From positions 59,179,639 to 59,243,638 of the forward strand of contig CM071932.1 of the NCBI GenBank assembly GCA_016081115.2: 64,000 nt of DNA, in the 5' to 3' direction. This DNA comes from Rehmannia glutinosa. Lineage: Eukaryota > Streptophyta > Magnoliopsida > Lamiales > Orobanchaceae. How positions within the stretch are numbered: position 1 is the stretch's first letter; the number at the start of each line of letters is the position of its first letter. This document shows, piece after piece, positions 47,983 through 58,538 of the stretch. Position numbers and translations under genes: made by a program. The notes under the pieces were generated by a model. It had not been told where the DNA came from and ran no database searches. It was given only the letters and a program-made list of their open reading frames with translations.

Positions 47983-49010
47983 CCAAGAGTTTGGGATGGA
48001 GGATTCATTCATTCACTCTAAGTTTCAAAGCAAAATACATTGAGAGGATAAAAGAGAGGTAGAGTTGGAAGTTGAAGAGTATTAGAGGAGAAGGCTTGGA
48101 GCTCAACATCATTGCAATCAACCAAGGAGGAAATCTTGTATTGGTCTTGAATAAGAGCTAAGTACACCATGTTCATTTCATTCAAATCTTCTTGTGTAGT
48201 ATACTCTTTTATCAAAGCCATGAGTAGCTAATTTTCTAGTGTTTGAATGTAATGAACTCTAGAATGGATTTGTGATTAAGGTTTGTATGCTTTTAATAAA
48301 ATCCTCATGTCTTGTGTGATTCACTTATGTTACGCTTATTTCATTCGAGTTAATATTTCCGGTATATTGATTTGATATCTATTCCTCATCGGGTAATCGA
48401 GAGGTTTATGGTGAGAAAGAACCTATATAAGTGAAAAGAGTTGCATGCAATCCTAGATATAAGACGACATAAATCTTATGGATTAGGGTCGAACCTAATA
48501 TGTGAAATTCTCAAATCATTATAATGCAATCTTGAGGGTTTTAATTAGAAAGAGATTTTAGTTAATCAACTTGAGATTAGAAGTTTTTCACCTTGAGAAA
48601 GGGTTTAACTTAAATCGGAAATTTCTACGGTCCACAAACATGAGATTTTATTAAAAGAGGATGATTTTTGCTTAAGAGATTTTGGTTGTTATTTTTATCT
48701 TGTTGAATCACAAAAATATTCTAGAGGGATTTACATCCAAACACATTTCTAGCTCTTGTTTTTCTTATTCTACAATCTACTTTTATTTGATCTATTATAA
48801 GTTGTCATTATTTCAAATTCTTTATTTTTAATTTTCTATTTTACCCAACAAAAACTCTGAAAATTTCTAGATTAGATAACAAAAAAGACGATAATTACTA
48901 ATACTTAAAATCCTCGTGGGAATGACACTCGGAACTCAATAATCTATTCTATAAAACGATAGGTGCACTTGCCTAAGGTTTTAAAGGTAGCTTTTGAGCC
49001 ATCAAGTTTT

Positions 49011-49028
49011 TGGCGCCGTTACCGGGGA
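49011..49028 (+). promoter_or_regulatory. Primer binding site of element F (tRNA-Asp type)
   Basis: TGGCGCCGTTACCGGGGA differs by one base from the TGGCGCCGTTGCCGGGGA typical of Athila elements, which pairs with tRNA-Asp. Confidence 0.88.
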
Positions 49029-49165
49029 TTGTAATATTAAGAACACTTTATTTTTGTTAATCTAATCATTTTATTATTTTTATTTTACTATTTTATCATT
49101 GTCTTTCATCTTATTTATCCTTGTAAGTCTTGGATTACACTTATCCTCTTTATTTACCGCAGTGC

Positions 49166-51373
49166 ATGCCTACTCGTCGTCGAATTTGGAAGCGCAAAAC
49201 CACCGGTAGCAACACAGAGGAAAGCACTAATACGGACCACGAGGAGGATATTAACAAAAGCAAGGATCCTGTCATGGCGGATGAACAACAAAGAACCATG
49301 TACGACTACGCCAAGCCATTTATGGACGGCATGTCGTCAAGTATCGTAAGGCCCGCTGTTGCCGCCAATAATTTTGAGATCAAACCAAATGTTATTCAAA
49401 TGGTGCAACATTTTGTTCATTTCGACGGCCTAACAGACGAAGATCCTAATAACCATATCGCAAATTTCCTCGAAATCGAGGAAATTTGCGATACCTTCAA
49501 AATCAATGGGGTCTCTGACGATGCCATCCGCTTACGCCTATTCCCATTTACTCTTCGGGGATGAGGTAAACAGTGGCTAAATACATTACCAAAAGGAACA
49601 ATCACAACATGGAGCATTATGGCTGAAAAGTTCCTTTTGAAGTATTTTCCACCGGCTAAAACTGCACGACTGAGGAATGAAATCTCTTCATTCACTCAAG
49701 AAGACGATGAGACTTTGTACGACACCTGGGAAAGATTCAAGGAATTATTGTGGAAATGCCCACATCATGGCCTTCCTATGTGGATGCAAGTCCAAATATT
49801 TTACAATGGGCTACTCTCGTCAACGAGGCAAATGATTGATGCGGCGGCTGGGGGAACTTTGAACAATAAAACATTAGAAGCCGCCCAAGATCTAATAGAG
49901 GGAATGGCCATGAATGGCTATCAATGGCAATCCGTACGAGGTAAAACTAACAGGACAGTGGGTGTATACAATGTAGATGCAGTGGTTACACTAGCTGCAC
50001 AGGTCGAAGCTTTGACCCAAAAAATCGACGATCTAGCGGCTTCTAAACCACCACCACCGCACGTTTTATCTTGTGAAACTTGCGGAGGATCGCATAATCA
50101 TCAGGAATGCCCACAGACAATACCGCAAGCTGAACAGGCCAATTACGTTGGGAATCAAGCCAGAAATTACCCAAATAATACTTTCAGCAACACATACAAT
50201 CCTGGGTGGTGACAACATCCTAATTTTGGTTGGGGTAATCAAGGGCAACCACGACCTAATCCCAATCCTAATCTACACACGCACCCCGAATTTCAGCCAA
50301 ATCAAGGTAGGCCTAACTTGGAAGAACTTATAACAAAGTTTGTGCAATCAACAGATACCTGATTCCAGGCGGTGGAAACATCCTTGAGAAAAAAAAGTAC
50401 GCCCCAGCCACCTCTCTTTCTCTCTCTCTAACTTTTTCTCCAACTTCTCTCTACCCCAAAAAACTTCAAACCCTAAATATCTTTTCTTCCCCTCCCTCCC
50501 CATCTCACATAGCAGCCGACCATCTCACTCCCCTCTCCCCCTCCCTCCCTTCCCCTCCCCATCCCCCACCATGTTTCCTATTGGAGGGCCAACAATGGCG
50601 GTCCCTTGGGCGTCCGAAGGTGGCCGGAATTTTTGGTCCAGGGTGAAAGCGGGTCGGAGCTCCACGGAGGTGTCTCGGAGCTGAGTAGATGATGGGCTGC
50701 AGCAGTAGAGTTGGGTCAGCAGTAGAGTTGGGTGAGGGAGAGGCATTTTTTTGTTTTTTCTTTCTCTCGTCTTTTTGCTTTAGTTGTTGTTTTCTTATTT
50801 TGTTTGTATTTTTTTTCCCGGTTGATTTGCGAAACTCGTAGGCGGATCAGTTTTTTCTGTTATGCAGTATGTAGTGGTTGCTCGTGCCCAGTTTTGGTTT
50901 TTTTAGTGCGTTACAGTCTCCATTAAGGAGTGCTGAAGTCTCCCGGCATGGAGTGGTTTAGTTTGGGGTGGGTAGTTTTTTTTAAGTCCATGTTGTGAAT
51001 CTGAATTGGTCTTACCAATTCCCCGCTTAGCTCTTAGTTAGTCTTGTCGGCTCTTAGCCCGTTGGCTACGATTGTAGTTGTAATTTTAGTTTTTGAGTTG
51101 TTATAATAAAATACTATCGTTCGACCAAAAAAAAAAGAAACATCCTTGAGAAATCAAGAGGCATCTATCCATAATTTGGAAAACCAAATAGGACAGATTG
51201 CAAAAAGGATTTCCGAAAGGGCACAAGGAAGTTTGCCGGGTAACACTGAGCCAAACCCAAGAGAGCACGTAAAGGCAATCACCATCAATGTTCCACATGA
51301 GCATGACACTCCCATGCATAAATATGTGGGGGATGACAAACCCGTGAAAAAGGTGGTTGCAGAATACAAGCCC
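49166..51373 (+). pseudogene. Element F gag, split by a retroposed insert
   Basis: The ATG at 49166 opens MPTRRRIWKRKTTGSN. The retrotransposon gag core follows (IANFLEIEEICDTFKINGVS, LFPFTLRG, then WLNTLPKGTITTWSIMAEKF, FPPAKTARLRNEI, YDTWERFKELLWKCPHHGLP). All segments stay in one frame, with in-frame TGA at 49562-49564 and 50210-50212 and another near 50360, compatible with CGA-to-TGA changes. The zinc motif CETCGGSHNHQEC lies near 50080-50115. The insert at 50392-51136 breaks the codons for VETSLR; the frame resumes with NQEASIHNLENQIGQIAKRI and ends at the element E junction (AEYKPC). The leader 49029-49165 holds nothing else. Confidence 0.85.
50392..51136 (+). mobile_element. Retroposed poly-A segment with 17-bp target duplication
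   Basis: GAAACATCCTTGAGAAA at 50375-50391 is repeated exactly at 51137-51153, and the insert ends in a ten-base A run (51127-51136). It begins with a C/T-rich leader-like stretch and contains ATG 50571 followed by a short GC-rich frame. It ends with a 3' UTR-like TTGTTATAATAAAATACTATCG. There is no RT domain. It may be a 5'-to-3' deleted LINE, a large SINE-like element or a processed transcript. Plant LINE machinery explains the tail and duplication. Confidence 0.82.
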
Positions 51374-51617
51374 TGTAAGTCCAAGTGGCTACAATAATCT
51401 AGAAGGGGGGGTGAATAGATTATCCCGGTTTTTCAGATTTTGCCCTCTTTTTCGATAAACTCAAGCAAAGAAAGAATGCTAAATGCGGAAAGTAAATAGC
51501 ACACGTCGATTTATAGTAGTTCAACCCACCTAGGGCCTAATCTACTACCACCCCAGTATATCCGGGATGGATTTCAAAAAGAAAAAAAGATTTTATTAAT
51601 TTACCAAAAATTAATAC

Positions 51618-51749
51618 AACACCTTGAGGATTACCACAACCCTCTTTCACCACCTTGAGGATTACCACAACCCTCTTACAACACCTTGAGGATTACCACA
51701 ACCCTCTTACGACACCTTTGAAGATTACCACAACCTTCAAACACCTATC
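51618..51749. repeat. Short tandem repeats inside element E LTR
   Basis: Three close copies and one diverged copy of a unit of about 30 bp, ACACCTTGAGGATTACCACA plus CCCTCTT. The same array is in the 5' LTR at about 58945-59075. Confidence 0.8.
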
Positions 51750-52185
51750 ACCTAGATCACCCAAGTGTATTCTTACCACAAGAATACTCACAAGGATGTC
51801 TTGTGTTGAATGATGACCAAAATCAAGATTACAACTCAATAATGATTGATACAATATGAGTACAAGTGTAATCAAGAATTGAAAGCCTAGACCTCAAATT
51901 TGTGCAAGTGAAAGTGCTTAGGCTAATACAACAAGATATATGAAAGTGTTTGCTCAATTGCTTCTTTGCTTGTATGGAGTGTTGTATCTTGTTGCTTGAA
52001 TGGAGCCTCTATTTATAGGAGAGGACTTGGCTTTCATTTCCAGACATTGGCTCCTCCTTTGGGAGTGATTTGCTGCAAAAGAAACCATTTAAAATGATCA
52101 ATATAGCTGTTAGAAATCAATCCCACAAAATAGGGAAAAGTCTGTCAAAACGCAAGCGGATAGTTCTTTGATAAACGATGGGGTT

Positions 52186-52367
52186 CGACCGGTCGCGCGA
52201 GAGATAAGATTGAAATTGAATTTCTGCGAATTTTTACACAGGGGACCGGTCGGAGGGTGCGACCGGTCTCCTTAGTTTGTGACCGGTTGGACTTGAAGAA
52301 TTTACTTAAACAGAGAAGTGCGGAACAAAAATCCAACTCCAGTGCAGTCGCTCACGGTCGACCGGTC
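52186..52367. promoter_or_regulatory. Palindrome cluster upstream of TATA box in element E LTR
   Basis: CGACCGGTCG (52186-52195) is a perfect dyad. GACCGGTC recurs at 52244-52251 and 52261-52268, GACCGGTT at 52281-52288, and GTCGACCGGTCG at 52356-52367. On the element strand these lie 170-350 bp before TATAAATA. Confidence 0.6.
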
Positions 52368-52641
52368 GCCCGCCCTATTTTACTTACGCCCCATTTTGTT
52401 TCTCACTCAACTCAGTCACGGGTTTCCCTATAGGAGGGACCTTGGTCGAGCACGAAACAAATGTGTTGTCCAATTTTTTATCAAAAATAAACTCCAAAAA
52501 ATACTCCAAAAATTAGTAAAAACATTTTAAGTTGATCGGAAGTAATTAGACAACATTTAGGGACATTGTTTTGGTTTAAAAACTTATTTGAACAAAATCG
52601 AACATAATCATCAAAATCATGATAAAAACATTTATCTAACA

Positions 52642-52660
52642 AACTCCCCCTTTTTGATGA
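52642..52660 (-). promoter_or_regulatory. Polypurine tract of element E
   Basis: On the element strand TCATCAAAAAGGGGGAGTT abuts the 3' LTR. Confidence 0.85.
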
Positions 52661-53823
52661 TTACAAACCAAAACAATTTTCTTGAGGACGATTTGAAAAA
52701 CAAATAAAATTTTCCGGTTTTACAAGAAAACTATCCGTTAGAAGTATTTCATACAAAGCTCCCCCTATCTATGAGCATATCAACAAACGATTATTAAAGT
52801 TAGAAGCACAAGCTATAACAAGCTTATATAAGATGCATCATGAGCTAAGAAGCTCCCCCTGTCACAATACTAATAGTCAATTTCATTTGAGTCCAAAATT
52901 CAAGCCATGGACTAGGTATTCTTGGCTTTAAGAAACTATAGCTTTTTATAGCGAGCTTTTATTAGCTATTCTTGAGCTAATGAGCCAATATCCTGTTTTT
53001 CCCCTTTGGAATCATCAAAAAGAATGTTAGAATGGTGGAAACACCATACAATAATATCAAAGTGCGCCAAAGGGACGGTTTATAGACCGTTTAGCAATTA
53101 GAGCGTAAAAATCCAAGGAAAATGGGAGAAATGTATCATGAAGAGTTCATACGCTTGTTTTATTAGGCAAAACATGATCTCAATAGATGTAGGAGACTTT
53201 TGGAAGCAAGAGAATCATGTAAAAGTTGAAATTTTCATTGCGACATTTCATCGAACACTTTGTGTGCGTGAAAAATAAAAGAGGTTTTATATAACCCTTG
53301 TAAATGTTTCAAGCCAAAAATTTTATCACCAATTCACCTCAATCATTATACAATTCAACACAATAGATAAGCTCATCAAAATCATATGCAAAAAATATCA
53401 AGAAATATACCATAAGGTTATTAACTCAAGGGTTCAACCCAATTGAGCAAAAGAAAAGAAATTCTTACCATTTGATCGGAAAAGATGAGCCATAATGATG
53501 ATGATCATGCTATATAATGTCCATGTTGTGAAAAAAAAATGCATGAAAACCATTTTGAGTGAAATATGTGAAAATTTGGCAAAGGGGACAAAAAAGGGCC
53601 AAAATATGTTAGAGTTGCGAATGTCAAGACAGAACCATTTTTATCAAGATTTTGCTTAGGGCGACCAGTCGTGGTTGAGGGCGGCCGGCGGCGTTGAGGG
53701 CGAGGTTGCCCTCAACCCTTCAAACCTCGACATCATTGCTTTTTTCAAAAATCCGAATTTTCAACCAAAAATCCGATTTTTCGCCCCTAAGTTTTAAAAA
53801 CGTGCAAAATGCAAACGTAAGCT
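52661..53823 (-). other. 3' untranslated region of element E with extra polypurine tracts
   Basis: No gene is supported. Extra G-tracts on the minus strand (plus-strand CTCCCCCTATCT near 52761, CTCCCCCTGTCA near 52853, TTCCCCTTTGGAATCATC near 52998) resemble the true tract. A GC-rich GGCGACCAGTCG/GGCCGGCGG patch lies at 53659-53710. Confidence 0.6.
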
Positions 53824-56800
53824 TCATTCAATATGCATTATGCCTAACCGAGCTCGTATTGATGAAAAAGTCTCGGAAGATAGCGGTTTTGTAAAAATGT
53901 CCGCTAATTGATCTTGAGATGGTACAAAAGATATCTCAATTTTACGTTTTGAAACACAATCCCTTAGAAAATGATGTCGAATCTCAATATGTTTAGTACG
54001 GTTATGATGAACCGGTTTTGAGCAATATTTATAGCGGATATATTATCACAAAAGATAGGTACATTTTCAAAAGAGCATTTGTAATCCGCTAAGGTTTGTT
54101 TCATCCAAAGAAGTTGAGTACAACAAAATGCGGCGGAAATATATTCGGCTTCGGCCGTTGAAAGAGAAACACAGTTTTGCTTCTTTGAAAACCAAGAAAC
54201 TAGGCAATCGCCTAAAAATTGACATTGATCCGGAAGTACTTTTCCGATCATCAATATTTCCGCATAATCCGAATCACTATAACCTTTAAGACAAAAATTT
54301 TCATTCTTTGGATAAAATAAACCATATTGAATGGTGCCTTTCAAATATCGAAAAATCCTTTTAACGGCACTCATATGAGATTCTTTGGGATTGCTTTGAA
54401 AACGAGCACATAGGCATACAACATGAAGAATGTCCGGTCTACTAGCGGTTAAATAAAGTAAACTACCAATCATACCTCGATACTTTGATTCATCCACGGA
54501 CTTGCCTTTCTCATCTTTGTCAATTTTGACATTTGTTGCCATGGGAGTAGAGACGGTTCTTCCTTCTTCAATGCCGAACTTTTTCAAAAGTTCTTTTGTA
54601 TACTTAGACTGTGAAATGTAAATACCTTCTTGACATTGCTTAATTTGGAGTCCAAGAAAGAAGTTGAGCTCCCCATCATGCTCATTTCAAATTCTCCTTG
54701 CATCAACTTAGAGAATTTCTTGCACAAAGAATCATTAGTAGCACCAAAGATAATATCATCAACATAAATTTGCACAAGTAAACAATCTTGCCCTTTTTCA
54801 AAAACAAATAGAGTTGTATCAACTTTACCTCTTATAAAACCATTTTGTAAAAGAAAAGAACTAAGTCTATCATACCATGCACGGGGTGCTTGTTTTAAAC
54901 CATACAAGGCCTTTTTAAGTTTATAAACATCATTAGGCCTAGAAAAATTTTCAAACCCCGGAGGTTGTTTTACATAGACTTCTTCTTGAATAATACCATT
55001 TAAGAAAACGGATTTAACATCCATTTGGTAAAGTTTGAAATTTTTAAAACAAGAATAGGCAAGTAAAATACGAATAGCTTCTAAACGTGCTACGGGTGCA
55101 AAAGTTTCATCATAGTCAATACCTTCTTCTTGACAATACCCTTGAGCTACTAACCTTGCCTTATTTCGAACAATATTGCCTTGATCATCAAGTTTGTTAG
55201 GAATACCCATTTTGTACCAATAATGGTTTGAGAAGGAGGACAAGGTACCAATTCCCATACATCATTTCTTTCAAATTGATTCAACTCCTCTTGCATCTCT
55301 AGGAACCAATCCTCATCCTCAATAGCCTCTTTCGCATTTTTAGGCTCTTTTTGAGAAATAAGAGCTTTCTCGGCAAACTTTCTCCGAGTCATCACTTTGT
55401 CAAGGGGATCACCAATAATAAGATCTTTTGGGTGATCTCCCTTAAATTTCAATGCAACGGGAAGATCCGAGATATCACCTCTATCTTCTTGAGGACCATT
55501 TGAAGTGGACGGTTGATCATTTGATGTAGACGGTTGATCATCAATTTGAACAATTTGTTCAATAATATCCTCTTCATCACTTTGATCATTAGGAATTCTT
55601 TCAACTCCCGAAGCTTCATTGAATTTAACATGGATGGATTCTTCAACAACTCCACTAGTCTTATTGTAAACCCGATATGCTTTGCTTTTTGTTGAATATC
55701 CCGTAAATATCCCTTCATCGGCCTTAGGATCAAGTTTGTCCAATTGATCCTTGGTATTCAAAATAAAGCATTTACAACCAAATATCTTGAAATAATTAAT
55801 ATTTGGAGTTCTACCTTTCCAAAGCTCATATGGAGTTTTATTCATTTTAGGACGAATATAAACTCGATCAATGACATAGCAAGCGGTACTTACGGCTTCG
55901 CCCAAAAAATATTTTGGAAGTGAAAATTCATTGAGCATGGACCGACTCATTTCTTGTAATGTCCGATTTTTCCGTTCGGCTACTCCATTTTGTTGAGGTG
56001 TCCTTGGAGTAGAAATTATGAGCATATCCTTTGGTTTCACAAAATATTCTAAATTCACCGTCAAATTCTCCACCTCGATCGCTTGAATAGACTTGATAGT
56101 GTCTTCTTTTTCATTCTCAATAAGTCTTCACAACTTAACAAACTCATTAACGGCATCGCTTTTATTGGTAAGAAAAAGAGCCCAAGTATATCTAGAAAAA
56201 TCATCGACGATAACAAAAGTGTAATGTTTTCCACTTAGACTAGCCGTACCAATATCCCCATACAAATCAAGATGAAGCATTTGTAGGGGTTTGGTTGTGG
56301 AAATTTCGTTTTGGGCTTGAAACTACTTTTAACTAATTTGTTCTTTTGACAAGTGTCACATAAGCCAATATTTTCATAAATCAATTTGGGTAGTCCTTTC
56401 ACATGTTGGTTTTTGTAAATATTTTTCAAATTCTTGTATCCAACATGTCCAAGTCGCCTATGCCATAAACTAGTTAAATCATTATTGGCGATTGAACAAG
56501 AAACATTTTGACTAACCAAATCACTTGTACAAATTTTGTAAAGATTGCCTTTTCTATTTGCTTCACAAATAATTTCACTATTTTTAAGTATAAGGCATTT
56601 TTCTTTATTAAAGGAAACATCATATTTTGAATCACAAAGTTGGCTAACACTTATCAAATTAAACTTAAGCCCTTCAACTAAAAGAACATTACTAAGAGAA
56701 GAAAGACTTACCAATTTCTCCATTTCCAAGAATTTTTCCTTTGCCATTGCGAACATGACCATACCCTCTTCTTGGAGCTTGATGTTGGTAAAAAGTTCTC

Positions 56801-56899
56801 TCCTCCAGTCATATGGCGTGAACATCCGCTGTCCACGAGCCATTTTGAATCTTCCATTGTTGTTATAGCCCCTATTATCTACAAAAGAATTTCTTTTAG
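53824..56899 (-). pseudogene. Element E pol (protease, integrase, RT, RNase H)
   Basis: Protease: LVDSGCSRHMTG at about 56803-56839, with intact D-S-G, followed by a frameshift. Integrase: ISVSQLCDSKYDV, LWHRRLGHVGYKNLK and CDTCQKNK of the HHCC finger (56843-56235), then TPRTPQQNGVAERKNRTLQE with the catalytic Glu (56073-55150 open, 307 codons). RT: 55258-54584, with RNKARLVAQGYCQEEGIDYD, YQMDVKSVFLNG, YGLKQAPRAWYD and YVDD at about 54756-54767. RNase H: 54587-53964 (YRGMIGSLLYLTASRPDI, SLSTAEAEYISAA), then a broken tail to the stop at 53824-53826. Only a few frameshifts; the catalytic motifs I checked are intact. Confidence 0.9.
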
Positions 56900-58483
56900 G
56901 TACCCTATAATTTTGGGGTCCATGGGGTTAGTCTTGAGACCTTTGGGTCTCCAAACATGTCTTGAGCTATTTCTCAATTTGCAATTATTAGCATAATGTC
57001 CAACTTTGCCACAATAAAAACAAGTAGGAGTATTATAATTATTAGCATGTACAAAAGTCGAACCTTGGTTATTTTTCTTAAAACACTTTGAAATGGCTTA
57101 TAACCAAGTCCCGATTTGGAGTGCTCACCTCTTTGTGCATCTAAAATTTTTGTGACTTTATCCGTACTTATGTTGAAACGATGCATATCATTTTTCAAAC
57201 ATTCAATATCTTTTGTGAGCAATTCCTTTTCGGTTTTCAAGAGAATGAATTCTCGGTAAGAGTAAGAGCATGAGCTTTGTCTAGAGATTCATAAGAGGTA
57301 AATAATTTTTCTTTTCAACCTTAATCTCCTTATGCTCCTTTTTCAAATTTTTGTATTTAACGATTAAATTTTGAAACTCAATTTGCAATTCATCAAAATC
57401 ACATTGCAAGTCATCAACTATGGAGGAAGTAGAAGAATTTGAGTGTACCTCATTGTTTTCATTGTCTATGGCCATGAGACCGTGTTCGGTTTCTCCTTTC
57501 TCATCGGTTGTTTCAAGTAGTTCATCCCATGTTTTGACTTCCGCATTTAGAGCCTTCTTTTTGTGAAAGGCTTCTTTTTCTTTTGCTCCTCTTCATCGAA
57601 GCTTGCACGTCGGCAATGAAGTGCCCGGTTTTCCGCATTTAAAGCAAGCATTATCTCTTGGTTTTCTTGCTTTATTTTTATTCACAAATTTTGCAAATTT
57701 TCGAACAAGTCGGCCGTCTTCTCATCATCATCATCATTATCATAGTATGCATTATTAGAAGAAGAAGTAAGACCTTTAGGAATAATTTGCATACCCGATT
57801 GATTTGTGGATGGTTTGGAATTTTTCCTCTCCTTAAGATAGACTTCATAGATGAGTAGATTTACAATAAGCTCGTCAAACTTGAGTGTCTCAAGATTTTG
57901 TGCCTCCGTGATTTTTGTTACCTTTTCGGACCATGAGCCGGAAGAGCATTTAATACTTTGGTCACCTTGTCTTCTTCTTGAAATGACTTTGCCGAGGGCC
58001 ACAAGAGGATTGACGATATTGTCATGCCTTTCCACCATTTTGAGATGCTTTCGCCATCATACATGTTAAAGTTTTCAAGTCTTTAACAAGCATGGTTTTT
58101 CTTGCTTGCTTGACTTTCTTAGTCCCTTCATAGATTGTCTCCAATTTTTCCCAAACCTCATGTGCCGACCTTACCTATTATACGGTTGTACTCGGTGGCG
58201 GTAAGAGAACAATGCAAGATATTTAAGGCCTTACCATTTAGAGAGAAAGCCTTTTTGTCATTTTCATCAAACTCCTTGAAAGGTTTAGGAGCCAAGGTGC
58301 CATCCTCCGATTTCTTTGTTGGTTGATCAACTCCTTCAATGACCACATTCCAAATGTCGAACCCGCACCCTTGTAGGAAGCACTCCATACGGTCTTTCCA
58401 AAATGCGTAGTTGTTGGCATCGAATAAGCGGTGGCATATTGGTGGAGGCGCCCGGTGGTGAGAGGAGCATCATTTGTAGCCAT
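56900..58483 (-). pseudogene. Element E gag
   Basis: The start at 58483 reads MATNDAPLTTGRLHQYATAY, soon after the PBS. After an early frameshift the UBN2-type core reads CFLQGCGFDIWNVVIEGVDQ and FSLNGKALNILHCSLTATEY (58388-58158). Later parts include LKFDELIVNLLIYEVYLKER, an acidic stretch, a leucine heptad region (57475-57281) and the zinc knuckle CFYCGKVGHYANNC at 56981-57022, with all four ligands. Confidence 0.85.
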
Positions 58484-58523
58484 GGATATTTCCTCTTTAC
58501 TCGAACGAGCTAGCCAAAGAGTT

Positions 58524-58538
58524 TGGCTCGATACCACT
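58524..58538 (-). promoter_or_regulatory. Primer binding site of element E
   Basis: On the minus strand AGTGGTATCGAGCC directly follows the 5' LTR; initiator tRNA-Met type. Confidence 0.82.

Larger units (their letters stand above)
46551..49004 (+). repeat. Athila-type LTR sequence, probably two LTRs or a composite
   Basis: It begins after the polypurine tract and ends with ATCA directly before a PBS. There are two TATA boxes (47087-47094 and 47975-47982), each preceded by a cluster of palindromes of CACGGCC/GGCCGTG type, which suggests remains of two LTRs: the 3' LTR of the left element and the 5' LTR of element F. I could not place the boundary between them; it lies somewhere around 47290-47490. 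Confidence 0.6.
51374..52641 (-). repeat. 3' LTR of element E
   Basis: TGTAAGTCCAAGTGG to TTATCTAACA in plus orientation, 1,268 bp. It includes about four 30-bp repeats of the CACCTTGAGGATTACCACAA type (51618-51749), a minus-strand TATA box TATAAATA (52010-52017) and five GACCGGTC-type palindromes upstream of it (52186-52367). Confidence 0.9.

Noticed and set aside
50525..50746. Minus-strand 73-codon ORF in the retroposed segment
   Set aside because: Low-complexity antisense of the C/T-rich leader without a recognisable domain.
51618..51749. CRISPR-like short regular repeats
   Set aside because: The units are directly adjacent with no unique spacers and lie inside a plant LTR.
53694..53894. 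66-codon ORF next to a GC-rich patch in element E's 3' UTR
   Set aside because: It overlaps the antisense of the pol tail and has no motif; treated as chance.
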